A stretch of 64,000 nucleotides of DNA from contig JARGNI010000009.1 of the NCBI GenBank assembly GCA_029213195.1, forward strand, positions 1 through 64,000. Reading direction: 5' to 3'. The notes below the pieces were generated by a model. It saw nothing but the letters and a program-made list of their open reading frames with translations, had not been told where the DNA came from and made no database searches. The stretch comes from Verrucomicrobiales bacterium (lineage in GTDB: Bacteria > Verrucomicrobiota > Verrucomicrobiia > Verrucomicrobiales > DEV007). The first letter of the stretch is position 1, and every line of letters begins with the position of its first letter. The translations under genes were made by a program, and so were the position numbers. Of the stretch, positions 1-8,611 are shown piece after piece.

Positions 1-2
1 AT

Positions 3-287
3 AATCATTATACACCTCATACAGAGTACAAGTGGTATTTATGAGATGGCTTCTATGGTGCGATGCTGCCGGAGAAACTCGACAATCTCCTCGTCCCCGT
101 CGCCCTATCAAGCACCCACATCGCGATGTCGGTCCTGCGAATGGAGCCCCTCTGGATGACGACCGGGCAAGTGGCCGGACTCGCCGCCGCAGAGAGCAAA
201 GCCAGCGGAATCGCCGTCGCCAATCTTGATCCGGACCCGCTTCCGAAGGCGCTCGAGATCCCGGTGGATCCCTACGCCGCGATCTAG
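3..287 (+). CDS. FAD-dependent oxidoreductase (PF12831-like), C-terminal fragment, cut by the window edge
   Basis: Only the C-terminal end is present; the rest lies left of the window. The segment around DNLLVPVALSSTHIAMS followed by RMEPLWMTTGQVAG matches the C-terminal signature of PF12831-type FAD oxidoreductases, in which a 'LLVP...S.TH....R.EP..M..GQ.AG' stretch closes the FAD site. The same frame has a TGA at 42-44. The codons before it (NHYTPHTEYKWYL) still look like protein, so the gene may be interrupted, or the upstream codons may be chance. The first Met after the stop is at 63. The family is common in PVC bacteria and usually exported, acting on sugars or related alcohols. The substrate cannot be told from this fragment. 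Fairly sure of the family, unsure whether the gene is intact. Confidence 0.55.
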
Positions 288-543
288 CAGGCCGGGGGGA
301 AACCGCTCCGATCCGCCACGCTCCAGCGCCATCGCCCCGGCAAGGCTGTCCGGCAAGTCGCAGCCCCTGGCACGATGGAATGATCGTTGTCTCGGCTCAG
401 CAACCTTGTCATTCGCGGAAGCAGGGCATCGATCGATTTCTTCCCTTTGTCTCCGGACCTTGGCGCACCTGCGCCCGCCTTTGTCCTTCCTTCACCCCAT
501 GGGCCGAGGGCAACCTCGGGAAGACTCAACCCAGGAAAATCTC

Positions 544-1887
544 ATGCGCTTGAATCCGCTTCTTGCTTCTCTCGCCGCTGGCGCAGCCCTGATCGCCTTT
601 GTGCTGTCCTCGCTCGCCCAGCCTTCGAACCCGGCCGAAACGCCCTCCTACGAGTCGGTCGCCCCGCACGTGGAGGCAGATTGGAAAGCGGGTTTCGCAC
701 GAGCCACGATCACGCCGGAGCGTTTCCTCTGGATGGCCGGCTACGCGGCACGGGACCGCCCGGCGGACGGAAAGCTCACCGATCTCTACGCGAAAGCCAT
801 CGCCCTCGAGGACGAGGCGGGCACGAAGATCGTCATCGTGACCATGGACTTGATCGGGGTGAGCAAAGGCATGAGACTGCGCATCGCTGCCGAGGTGGAG
901 AAGCAGTACGGCCTGGGCCCGGAAAACCTCCTCCTCAATGCCTCGCACACCCACACGGGTCCGCAGATCTACCGGAGCCTCGACTTGCCCGACGAAACGG
1001 CCCTGGAGAACGCCAGGACCCGCGATGCCTGGGAATTCACTTCCGGCTTGGAGGAGACCGTGGTCCGGATCACCGGCGAAGCCCTCGCCGCGATGGAACC
1101 CGCACGCCTGACATGGAACGAGACCCGGTGCGGTTTCTCGATGAATCGTCGACGCAACTACGATCTCCCCGAGGATCATCCCAATGCGAAACGGGGTCCG
1201 AATCCGGCAGGACCGGTGGACCAGGCAGTGCCGGCGCTGCGGGTCGAGGCCGAAGATGGTCGTCCCCTTGGCGTGCTCTTCGGCTATGCCTGCCACACCA
1301 CGTGCCTGGCAGGCTACGAATGGTCGGGGGACTACGCGGGATTCGCCCAGGCCTACCTGGAGGAATTCCGACCCGGATTCACCGCCCAGTTCATGGCGGG
1401 ATGCGGAGGGGATCAAAACCCCTACCCGCGCCGCTCGGGAGTGGTGCCGGGAATCAGCGATGTGATGCTCACCCGGCAGCACGGGAGGTCCTTGTCCAAC
1501 GCGGTGGAAATGGCCTTCTCCACGCATCCGCAGCCGGTGACCGCTCCCCTGAAGACCGCCTACGGAGAAGTGACTCTCGATTTCGACAAGGCAGGCCGAG
1601 CGCCTCACGACTACCCCGTGCAAGTGGTGCGCTTCGGGAATTCACTGACCCTCGTCGCGCTCGGGAGCGAGGTGGTCGTCGACTACTCGCTGCGCATCAA
1701 GCACGAACTGGCAGGCGAGGCCGGAATCTGGGTGGCGGGCTACAGCAACGACTACACCGGTTACGTTCCCAGCGTGCGAATCCAGGAGGAAGGCGGCTAC
1801 GAGGCCAACACCGGGTACGCCCGCAGCACCGAGGAGCGAATTATGGCCAAGGTGCACGAGCTCTACCAGGCGCTGGAGGAAAACTGA
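544..1887 (+). CDS. Exported neutral/alkaline ceramidase-like hydrolase (PF04734 N-domain type)
   Basis: Protein of 447 residues with a signal peptide ending near AQPS. The start at 544 was chosen over in-frame upstream codons because an AGGAAA box lies just ahead and a Sec signal follows at once. Family motifs visible are NASHTHTGPQ (about residue 137), comparable to the ATHTHSGP zinc-site motif of neutral ceramidases, and MAGCGGDQNPYPRR (about 285), at the place where ceramidases carry the GD.(S/N)PN nucleophile motif. It is shorter than true ceramidases (about 650 residues) and lacks their C-terminal immunoglobulin-like domain. Many PVC genomes carry such short versions and their real substrates are unknown, so amide hydrolysis of a lipid or glycoconjugate is an inference. 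It is a single gene on the plus strand, convergent with the ThuA-like gene. Confidence 0.75.
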   Translation: MRLNPLLASLAAGAALIAFVLSSLAQPSNPAETPSYESVAPHVEADWKAGFARATITPERFLWMAGYAARDRPADGKLTDLYAKAIALEDEAGTKIVIVTMDLIGVSKGMRLRIAAEVEKQYGLGPENLLLNASHTHTGPQIYRSLDLPDETALENARTRDAWEFTSGLEETVVRITGEALAAMEPARLTWNETRCGFSMNRRRNYDLPEDHPNAKRGPNPAGPVDQAVPALRVEAEDGRPLGVLFGYACHTTCLAGYEWSGDYAGFAQAYLEEFRPGFTAQFMAGCGGDQNPYPRRSGVVPGISDVMLTRQHGRSLSNAVEMAFSTHPQPVTAPLKTAYGEVTLDFDKAGRAPHDYPVQVVRFGNSLTLVALGSEVVVDYSLRIKHELAGEAGIWVAGYSNDYTGYVPSVRIQEEGGYEANTGYARSTEERIMAKVHELYQALEEN

Positions 1888-2029
1888 CGTGGCGAGAGGA
1901 CGACCTTTCTCCTGACTATCAACGAACGGGCCACCCTTTAATGCCTGCGCTGCCGTTCACCGCGACGGTCCGCTGTATGATTCTGAATGCCAGATCGACC
2001 ACGCCCTTCCGAGAGATACCCTCTGCGGT

Positions 2030-2845
2030 TCAGGGTTTTTCTCCCGTCTCCAGGCCCCAGCGGATCGCATTGGTCAGGAGCTTGCGGAAGTGGGGACGAT
2101 CGTCATCAAAATCCGCCGGATGCCCCAGGGCCGTGTAGAACACTTTGCTTCTTCCCGCCCTGCGGATCCAGGCGAGGGGTTGATCGTGACCATGCGCCTT
2201 TCCCCTCAGGAGAACGGTCGCCTCGGGGTCGAGGAGAGTGTTCAGGTAGAGGTTGTTTTCGCTGCGCCAGTTTGCCGGGAGACCTTCCACGATCGGATGG
2301 TCGGGCTCGATGACGGTTACGTCGGTGCCGAAAGGGCGAGGCGTGTAGCCGCGATTTTCGGCTCCGAGAATGTCCGCGACGAACTCCCACCAGCCAAAGT
2401 GACCAGGAACGAGGGGGCCGCGGACCGCGAAGCCGTGATTGGCCGTCTTGAGAGCGACCACGGGCTTGCCCGCTTTGACGTGATTCTTGATGATCGTGAG
2501 TTGGTCTGCGGGAAGCCCCAACCGTCGGCAGAAGACGACGAGAAGATCGGCGTCCCAGATCGTCTCGATATTCGGGAAACTCGACTCGGACTCCGGAAAC
2601 TCCGCCTCCAGAACCGTGGTGCGGTAGCCGTGCGCGTCGGCGAGTGCCTCCGCGAAAGGTGGGATCGTGCGGGCGGATTCGTAACTGTTGTCATCCTGTT
2701 CGTTGCTGACCAGGAACACGATGTGAGGAGGGTCAGAAACGTCGTCGTCGGCCGCATTCAGGGGCGCGGCGATCGTAGCCGCCGATGCCAGCGCGGCGGT
2801 GCATAGGAGGGCGAGATCCGTCGTCAGCGAAGGCAGAGAATTCAT
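2030..2845 (-). CDS. Exported ThuA-like domain protein
   Basis: Protein of 271 residues with a Sec signal (hydrophobic 9-28, cleavage near NAADDD). The ThuA (trehalose-utilisation) fold of the glutamine-amidotransferase-like superfamily is indicated by ADLLVVFCRRLGLPADQL, then VALKTANHGF, DHPIVEGLP, and the closing GRSKVFYTALGHPADF...NAIRWGLE. ThuA in rhizobia helps turn trehalose or maltitol into 3-keto derivatives. PVC genomes hold many exported paralogues of unknown substrate. It ends 142 bp from the convergent ceramidase-like gene and is followed upstream by a sulfatase on the same strand, which suggests a role in glycan breakdown. A second ThuA-like gene lies at 36740-37771. The two differ in the loop before the conserved ANHGF segment, so they probably differ in substrate. 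Confidence 0.8.
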   Translation of the reverse strand: MNSLPSLTTDLALLCTAALASAATIAAPLNAADDDVSDPPHIVFLVSNEQDDNSYESARTIPPFAEALADAHGYRTTVLEAEFPESESSFPNIETIWDADLLVVFCRRLGLPADQLTIIKNHVKAGKPVVALKTANHGFAVRGPLVPGHFGWWEFVADILGAENRGYTPRPFGTDVTVIEPDHPIVEGLPANWRSENNLYLNTLLDPEATVLLRGKAHGHDQPLAWIRRAGRSKVFYTALGHPADFDDDRPHFRKLLTNAIRWGLETGEKP

Positions 2846-2900
2846 AAGGAAATGACGGTGTCAAATTGCTAGTCGGTTCCCCTACCCCGTTTCCCGAACT

Positions 2901-4391
2901 CTATTTCTTTTTGGTGCCTTTGTTTTTCTTCTTCGCGCCTCCTGCCTGCGGATGTTTGGGGGCTCCACCGCCGTAGGGATGGGCGTCGAAATCAAAACTC
3001 TCTCCGTCTACGTGACGTGGATCACCGGCGGCGATGAGTTCGGTAGTGAGTTGGTCGGATAGCGCCTTCAGATGTTCGGCGTAGGCTTTGTCGCCGGCTA
3101 CGTTGTTCAATTGGTCGGGATCTTTTCTCAGATCGTAGAGTTCGTCAGCAGGGCGTTTGGCGAAGCACCATTCGTACGCCTGGCGGTGGGCGTCATCCTT
3201 GTCCTTGTTCTCGATGATATAAGACTTGGTCGGACCATTGTCGGTATCCGCGTACCAAGCTCCGGGAATCGCAGCTTTCTCCCAGTTCGGCGTTCCGTTC
3301 GGCCAGCGATCAGTGACGTAGTTGCGAATGTAGAGAAAGTCGTGATTGCGAATCGCCCGTGACGGATAGCCACCCATGTCGGGCGCCTCCTGGCTGGGCA
3401 CGTGTCGCTCCTTTCCCGTGAGAATAAAGGGCCGCAGTGCAGCGTCGCCCTTGCCCTCGGCAACGGCGGGCAGCAGGCTCTGACCGGTCATCGCTGCGGG
3501 AACCTCCAGGCCAGCGGCTTCGAGAAAGGTTGGTGCCAGATCGGTGAGGCTCACAAAGCCGTTGATCACTTGGCCGGCTTTCACTTTCGCCCCCCAGCGC
3601 ATCGCCAGCGGAACCTGTGATCCTGAATCGTAGAGATTGCTTTTGCAGCGTGGGAAGGGCATGCCGTGGTCGCCGGTCATGACGATGATGGTATTGTCGA
3701 GCTCACCGTTGGCTTCGAGCAGCGCCAGCGCCTTGGCGACATCCGAGTCGAAGCGCTGCACTTCGAAATAGTAGTCGGCGACGTCGCCGCGCACCTCCTT
3801 GCTGTCGGGAAAAAACGGGAACAGTTTGATCTTCGAAAGATCGATCCCCGATTTTTCACCGGAGTGAAGTTTGTAGCCACGATGGGGATCGCTGGCTCCC
3901 AACCAGAAACAAAACGGTGCGCCGTCCGGCCGAGCCTCGAGAAAATCGGCGAAGCCTTTCGGATACACTTTTCCAGCGGGGTGACGCTCAGCAAATTTCC
4001 CTTCCAATTTGCCAGGACCAAAGCTCTTGCGCCATGATCCCGTGTGGTAACCGGCATCGCCGAGCAGGTGTGCATAGACTTCCAACTCCTGCCGCAGGGT
4101 TCCGTAAAGACTGGCACCCGCACCGAGCCGCCAGTGCCACTGACCAGTCATGATCGAGTTGCGGCATGGCGTGCACGATGGTGACGAAACGTGAGCGTGT
4201 AGAAACAGGGCACCCTCCGCGGCGATACGGTCGAAGGTGGGCGTTTTCACCACCGGATCGCCATAGGCTCCGGCATGTGGCCAGCCCCAGTCATCAGCGA
4301 TGCAAAACAGGATGTTGGGACGGCCTTCAGCGGAGGCAGAGATGGAGAGAAAAGTCGCAACAATGGTCGGGAGCAGAAGGCGGAAGATCAT
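2901..4391 (-). CDS. Exported formylglycine sulfatase (heparan N-sulfatase-like) with Lys-rich C-terminus
   Basis: Protein of 496 residues with a Sec signal ending at about ASAEG. It is an S1-type sulfatase. Metal ligands are in FCIADDWGW (D33, D34), and the maturation motif is C73-T-P-C-R77, where C73 should become formylglycine. GDHGMPFPRCK (about 237) supplies the second metal/sulfate-binding segment. The CxPCR variant and the GDHGMP.PR.K segment resemble the SGSH-like group, also shared with the sulfatase at 13586-15178, to which it looks paralogous. The protein ends in AKKKNKGTKKK, a lysine tail outside the catalytic fold. It lies 55 bp downstream of nothing on its own strand but 55 bp ahead of the ThuA-like gene, so the two may be co-transcribed. 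Substrate unknown; a sulfated sugar is inferred. Confidence 0.9.
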   Translation of the reverse strand: MIFRLLLPTIVATFLSISASAEGRPNILFCIADDWGWPHAGAYGDPVVKTPTFDRIAAEGALFLHAHVSSPSCTPCRNSIMTGQWHWRLGAGASLYGTLRQELEVYAHLLGDAGYHTGSWRKSFGPGKLEGKFAERHPAGKVYPKGFADFLEARPDGAPFCFWLGASDPHRGYKLHSGEKSGIDLSKIKLFPFFPDSKEVRGDVADYYFEVQRFDSDVAKALALLEANGELDNTIIVMTGDHGMPFPRCKSNLYDSGSQVPLAMRWGAKVKAGQVINGFVSLTDLAPTFLEAAGLEVPAAMTGQSLLPAVAEGKGDAALRPFILTGKERHVPSQEAPDMGGYPSRAIRNHDFLYIRNYVTDRWPNGTPNWEKAAIPGAWYADTDNGPTKSYIIENKDKDDAHRQAYEWCFAKRPADELYDLRKDPDQLNNVAGDKAYAEHLKALSDQLTTELIAAGDPRHVDGESFDFDAHPYGGGAPKHPQAGGAKKKNKGTKKK

Positions 4392-4496
4392 GTCCCATTA
4401 TCCATGCGGTCCCGTCAGTAACAACTCCATTCACGCGCCAATCGTTCGCAATTGCGTTTTCCGAACCGACCGCGATCGTCGCTCCACACTTCCCTT

Positions 4497-6380
4497 TCAT
4501 CTGCCTGAGGCACTTCTCTGCGAGAGGGCGATGGGGACATACCCGACTTCCAAACCGGCCGGAGCTGAGACGATCACGCCGCGATCCAAAGCCACCAGCT
4601 GCCCACTGCTGGGCTCAGGCATGAAAGCATTTTCAACCGGCCACTTCGCGTGAATCATTTCGGCCAACTTCTGAAGACGATTCCTTTCCTCGGCAGTCCA
4701 GGAAAACGACCGCAGAGACGGTTGGTCAACGAACCGATACCAGGCATAGGTGACCACTGATCCGTCATTCAAAACGACTTCCCTCCGCTTTGAAGCCGGG
4801 CCAGGAGTCGTCCAAATCCCATTGCCCGGCGACGTGTAGCTTCCCATCTCCGGAATCACCATGAATTCCTGCTCTCGAAGCTTGGTCTCTGCCGGAACTT
4901 CATCCGCCGATACGGCGATTCGGTGTCCACCCACTTGTTTGAAATATTCAGGCAGAGAGGTGAATCCCGATTTTGAATCGGTCCATGACAATCCGAAAGA
5001 CTGCGCTCCCGGAGTTCCATAGATCGCGGTTTCGACATGCTTGTCGAAACCAGCCAGTGGCACCTTCTCCTTTCCCTGGTGAAAGCGGATTGGGACCGCG
5101 GAGAGGGATGGCATCCATGCCTTTTCAGGATCGAAGGATCCCGACGACAGAACCGCGCCTTTCGTGTAGAAGGTGATGTCCTGCATCAAACGGGTCACCC
5201 CCTCGCTGTCGGTGGGAAACTGAATTTTTGGAATTCGAGTGTATGTCGTTCCGGAACGGTCCTTTGCCTCAAAGAAAGGAACGGTGTTGACCTCCATCGC
5301 CCCACTCCCCATCAATCCAGGTCGAGCATCAAGTCCACGCCCGACAATCGTTCGATATCCCTGGGAAAGCCGACTCCAGGTTTGCGGGATGAAGAAGGCA
5401 ACCGGCCCTTTGAAATTCTGCGAGTTGAGAAACAAGGTCCAACTTTGATTTCCCGTAGGGACGCTCGGCCCCTCGGTTTGTTTCGTGAATGGCAAGACCA
5501 TCCACGCGTTCCCCAGCACCTTGCCATTCGCGCCATCTTCAAAAGTCAGGCCGTCGGGTGGCACAAGGAGCCGATTACTCAATTGGGCGATCCCCATTTG
5601 CCGAGGTTCCAGCGCAGTTGTTTTCCCGAATCCCCAACCTGGGCTGGAGATTTCATGATTGTAGCCATTTGGGGTCGCGTTCATACGATACTTCGGGTTG
5701 ACCGATTTGAACTGCGTGCTCACCCAGTAACCCAGCCCTCCTTCAATGGTCTGAAAGACTTCTCGATAGTAGGGGCCACGCTCGGGCCAGTTGTCACGTG
5801 CCACAGTTCCCGGTGGGCACAAAGGTTTCTCAAAATCCCGATTATCCGGGATAATCCAGGTCGATGGCAATCCGATCTGAAAGCGGGACAACTTATCGGT
5901 CACCAGGGGCCAAATGCTGACATAAAAGCTGGTTCCATAGCCATACTCTCTCGGCGGCGGCTCGACCTGCGCAGAAATATAGCCATGGAATCCTCCCGTC
6001 TTCTGCGCAAGAACGGACGCACCCTCTTTCACAAAAAAGTCATCCTGAAACGTGAACCCGATCACCTTTCCGTTCTGCATCCGTAGCCGAAATTCCCTGG
6101 CTCCACTTTCGTAATAAGGATTCGAAGAATCCGTTCTAAGCACCCCTGCTCCTGCCCAAGAGAGCCCCCACTCTTTACCGGCCTTGTTTTTCCAGCGAAG
6201 GCTCGGTTGACCGCCTTGTTGCCCAACAACGATCCGTCCCTCATGCCAACCGTTTTCAATGGGCTCTCGCCGATAGGCCCCCTCGAGAGATCCGAGATCT
6301 TGCCCTCTTGCCGAAAAAGCCGCAAAAAACAACGGGAGCAAAAGCGCCAACCGGGCGGAAGGTTGAATGAGAAACAGCAT
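4497..6380 (-). CDS. Exported protein of unknown function, 627 residues
   Basis: I do not recognise a family. The N-terminus is a Sec signal (hydrophobic 10-24, cleavage near ARGQ). The mature protein is rich in aromatic residues and Gly, Pro and Ser and has no Cys motif suggesting haem. Segments such as WHEGRIVVGQQGG and SLRWKNKAGKEWGL near the start look like a small beta domain. The middle (about 110-400) looks like an all-beta fold, with repeated W, Y and F in short strands. The last 60 residues contain an amphipathic helix (AEERNRLQKLAEMIHAKWP). Base composition is visibly less GC-rich than the neighbouring sulfatase. It is divergent from the esterase at 6592 across a 211-bp gap and lies 105 bp from the sulfatase on its own strand. 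A carbohydrate-related role is only a guess from context. Confidence 0.75.
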   Translation of the reverse strand: MLFLIQPSARLALLLPLFFAAFSARGQDLGSLEGAYRREPIENGWHEGRIVVGQQGGQPSLRWKNKAGKEWGLSWAGAGVLRTDSSNPYYESGAREFRLRMQNGKVIGFTFQDDFFVKEGASVLAQKTGGFHGYISAQVEPPPREYGYGTSFYVSIWPLVTDKLSRFQIGLPSTWIIPDNRDFEKPLCPPGTVARDNWPERGPYYREVFQTIEGGLGYWVSTQFKSVNPKYRMNATPNGYNHEISSPGWGFGKTTALEPRQMGIAQLSNRLLVPPDGLTFEDGANGKVLGNAWMVLPFTKQTEGPSVPTGNQSWTLFLNSQNFKGPVAFFIPQTWSRLSQGYRTIVGRGLDARPGLMGSGAMEVNTVPFFEAKDRSGTTYTRIPKIQFPTDSEGVTRLMQDITFYTKGAVLSSGSFDPEKAWMPSLSAVPIRFHQGKEKVPLAGFDKHVETAIYGTPGAQSFGLSWTDSKSGFTSLPEYFKQVGGHRIAVSADEVPAETKLREQEFMVIPEMGSYTSPGNGIWTTPGPASKRREVVLNDGSVVTYAWYRFVDQPSLRSFSWTAEERNRLQKLAEMIHAKWPVENAFMPEPSSGQLVALDRGVIVSAPAGLEVGYVPIALSQRSASGR

Positions 6381-6591
6381 TGCCCTGTTTTACACTACCC
6401 TGCAGAAATTTGAACTGAATTCCCATGTTCCCAGTTCCATGGAGCAGCGGTCAACGATCGCATCCGTGCAAAGTGTTTCGCATTGCGCATTGAATTGAAG
6501 ACGGGGTAGTTCTTCCTCACGAATTCCGGTGTGTCTTCGCGGAGAGAAAGTCTTTCCTGTTTGTTGCTGCATCCGTTAGGTTCCGAGTTCC

Positions 6592-8448
6592 ATGAAAAAC
6601 AGGCTCCTTGTCATTCTCATCGCGGGCATATCCGTGCCCCTCCTTCGGGCGGAAACACTTCCCCCTCTCGAAGACGGCCAAGCTCCGCAAACGTATGAAG
6701 CACTCTGGGCCGGGTTCGACCCGCAATCCGAACCGCTGGATGTTGAGGTGTTGAAAGAATGGGAGGAAGAGGGCGTCGTTCTGCGGGTGATTCGATATCG
6801 CGTCGGCATATTTCGAGGGAAGAAGGCAATGATGGCGGCAGTCTATGGGTTCCCGAAGAACGGGACGGGATTACCCGGGCTTCTGAACATTCACGGCGGA
6901 GGGCAGTATGCGGACTACAAAGCGGTCCTGACCAATGCAAAACGCGGGTATGCGACGATCACGATCGCTTGGGCGGGACGAATATCGGCGCCGGATTACC
7001 GGGTTTCACCGAACGAAGTGAAGTTGTTCTGGGACGGGAAAACGGATGATCCAAACTACAAGGTGACGACGGACTGGGGTGCCCTCGACGCCTATCACGC
7101 GCCGAGCCGAACAGGAGTAGAAGCGTTTGCCTCGATCCCGAAAGGTGATGGCACTCTCGACGGGGTGGCATCGCCGCGGAACAACAGCTGGTTTCTCTGT
7201 ACCCTAGGGGCTCGCCGGGCATTGACCTTTCTCGAGCAACAACCCGAAGTGGATGGCGATAGGCTGGGAGTCTATGGGCATTCGATGGGAGGAAAACTCA
7301 CGATCGCCACGGCGGCTGCCGATAAGAGGGTCAAAGCAGCGGCCCCTTCCTGCGGAGGAATCAGCGACCGCTACGATGACAATCCCCTGAAGAAGTTGGT
7401 CGAGGATTCTCTGGCGCTCAAGAGTGTCTCCTGTCCGACGATTTTTCTGAACCCGGCGAATGATTTCCATGGCCACATCAATAGCCTGGTCGAAGCCGTC
7501 GAGGAACTGGGTGAAAGCAATGAGTGGCGCGTGACCTGTTCGGCGCACCTGAATCACCGGGATCATCCAGAGAACGAAGTCGCGACTCAGCTTTGGTTTG
7601 ATCAACACCTGAAGGGAACGTTTTCCTGGCCGGCAGCTCCGAAAACAAAGCTGATGTTGAAAACAGCGAATGGCAGTCCGACCTTGGAAATTCAACCCGA
7701 TATTTCCCGTCCCATACTCGGTGTTGAAGTCTATTACACCCAGCAGGGATTGATTGGCAAAGAGCATCACGTCAACCGAATCAATCAGTTCTGGCACTAT
7801 GCCAAAGCCACGGAAAAAGGCGGAGCGTGGACAGCAGACCTGCCCGTTTCCAGTGCGGATAAACCGCTCTGGGTCTACGCCAACGTGATCTATGGGCTCG
7901 ACGAGACTGTCAGCGGCGCAGGCTACTATTATGGCGATTACACCACTGACCGCTTCAATTTGTCCTCACTGATTCAACTGGTTTCGGCGAAGGAGCTTCA
8001 AGCAGCTGGAGTCCAGCCGATGCTCACTCCTTCTACGAATATCGAAACCTTCGAAGGTGATTGGAGAAAGGAATGGTTTTCCTATCAAAACGATGGATGG
8101 GGCATTCGCACCCACAAGGTCTATCACCCCCTTTGGAAAGCTCCTGAGAGCGCGAGCTTGTCATTTGAGGTTTCTACAGAGGCGCCGAACCGAATGGTCA
8201 TCGGTCTTGACGATTCTGCGGCAGAGGTTTCGTTGAAGGGAGGATCGGAGTGGCAAACGATATCGCTCAAAGTCTCCGACTTTCTCAACGCAGAAGACGA
8301 GTCACGTGAAAATTGGGAGGGACTCATGGAATTGCGCTTCATGCCAACTGAGCGGCTTCGCTCTACGGCGAAGGAGGGAAAACCAAAACTCATGGGAGGT
8401 CAATGGAATGGACCTGAGCCGAGATTCCGGAATCTCCGATGGAATTGA
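6592..8448 (+). CDS. Exported alpha/beta-hydrolase, acetyl xylan esterase / dienelactone-hydrolase type, with C-terminal beta domain
   Basis: Protein of 618 residues with a short Sec signal (MKNRLLVILIAGISVPLLRA). An alpha/beta-hydrolase domain spans about 60-350: oxyanion HGGG at 101-104, nucleophile elbow GHSMGG with S231, acid D291 in NPANDFHG, and a catalytic His in NHRDHP (H322 or H325). After it come about 270 residues without hydrolase motifs, rich in W, Y and charged strands, ending with a galactose-binding-like fold (SLSFEVSTEAPNRMVIGLD, about 510-610). Enzymes of this layout remove acetyl or other acyl groups from polysaccharides. Next to sulfatases and a glycosidase-like gene this fits side-chain removal from a decorated glycan. 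It stands alone on its strand and converges with the large gene at 8612. Confidence 0.8.
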   Translation: MKNRLLVILIAGISVPLLRAETLPPLEDGQAPQTYEALWAGFDPQSEPLDVEVLKEWEEEGVVLRVIRYRVGIFRGKKAMMAAVYGFPKNGTGLPGLLNIHGGGQYADYKAVLTNAKRGYATITIAWAGRISAPDYRVSPNEVKLFWDGKTDDPNYKVTTDWGALDAYHAPSRTGVEAFASIPKGDGTLDGVASPRNNSWFLCTLGARRALTFLEQQPEVDGDRLGVYGHSMGGKLTIATAAADKRVKAAAPSCGGISDRYDDNPLKKLVEDSLALKSVSCPTIFLNPANDFHGHINSLVEAVEELGESNEWRVTCSAHLNHRDHPENEVATQLWFDQHLKGTFSWPAAPKTKLMLKTANGSPTLEIQPDISRPILGVEVYYTQQGLIGKEHHVNRINQFWHYAKATEKGGAWTADLPVSSADKPLWVYANVIYGLDETVSGAGYYYGDYTTDRFNLSSLIQLVSAKELQAAGVQPMLTPSTNIETFEGDWRKEWFSYQNDGWGIRTHKVYHPLWKAPESASLSFEVSTEAPNRMVIGLDDSAAEVSLKGGSEWQTISLKVSDFLNAEDESRENWEGLMELRFMPTERLRSTAKEGKPKLMGGQWNGPEPRFRNLRWN

Positions 8449-8503
8449 GATCGACTCCCCCGATGGCTTGGTCCGTTCTCGAAAACCTGAAATCACCTCA
8501 ACT

Positions 8504-8531
8504 GGAATGCCGTCTCCCGCTTCGGCATTCC
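8504..8531. terminator. Possible bidirectional hairpin between convergent genes
   Basis: A perfect 9-bp inverted repeat, GGAATGCCG (8504-8512) and CGGCATTCC (8523-8531), with a 10-nt loop. It lies between the ends of two convergent genes. No U-tract follows on either strand, so it may be a factor-assisted terminator or an mRNA 3'-end stabiliser and not a canonical intrinsic terminator. Confidence 0.4.
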
Positions 8532-8611
8532 TGCTAGGAGTTCGCTCTTTCAACCCCCACCGTCCGTCACCGCGCATTGCCCTGGGCACGAGGGGTGCAA
8601 TGGCGCCGATC

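Noticed and set aside
387-2138. 583-codon plus-strand frame overlapping the ceramidase-like gene
   Set aside because: It is out of frame with the gene that has family motifs and reads as Arg/Pro/Gly-rich shadow sequence typical of high-GC DNA.
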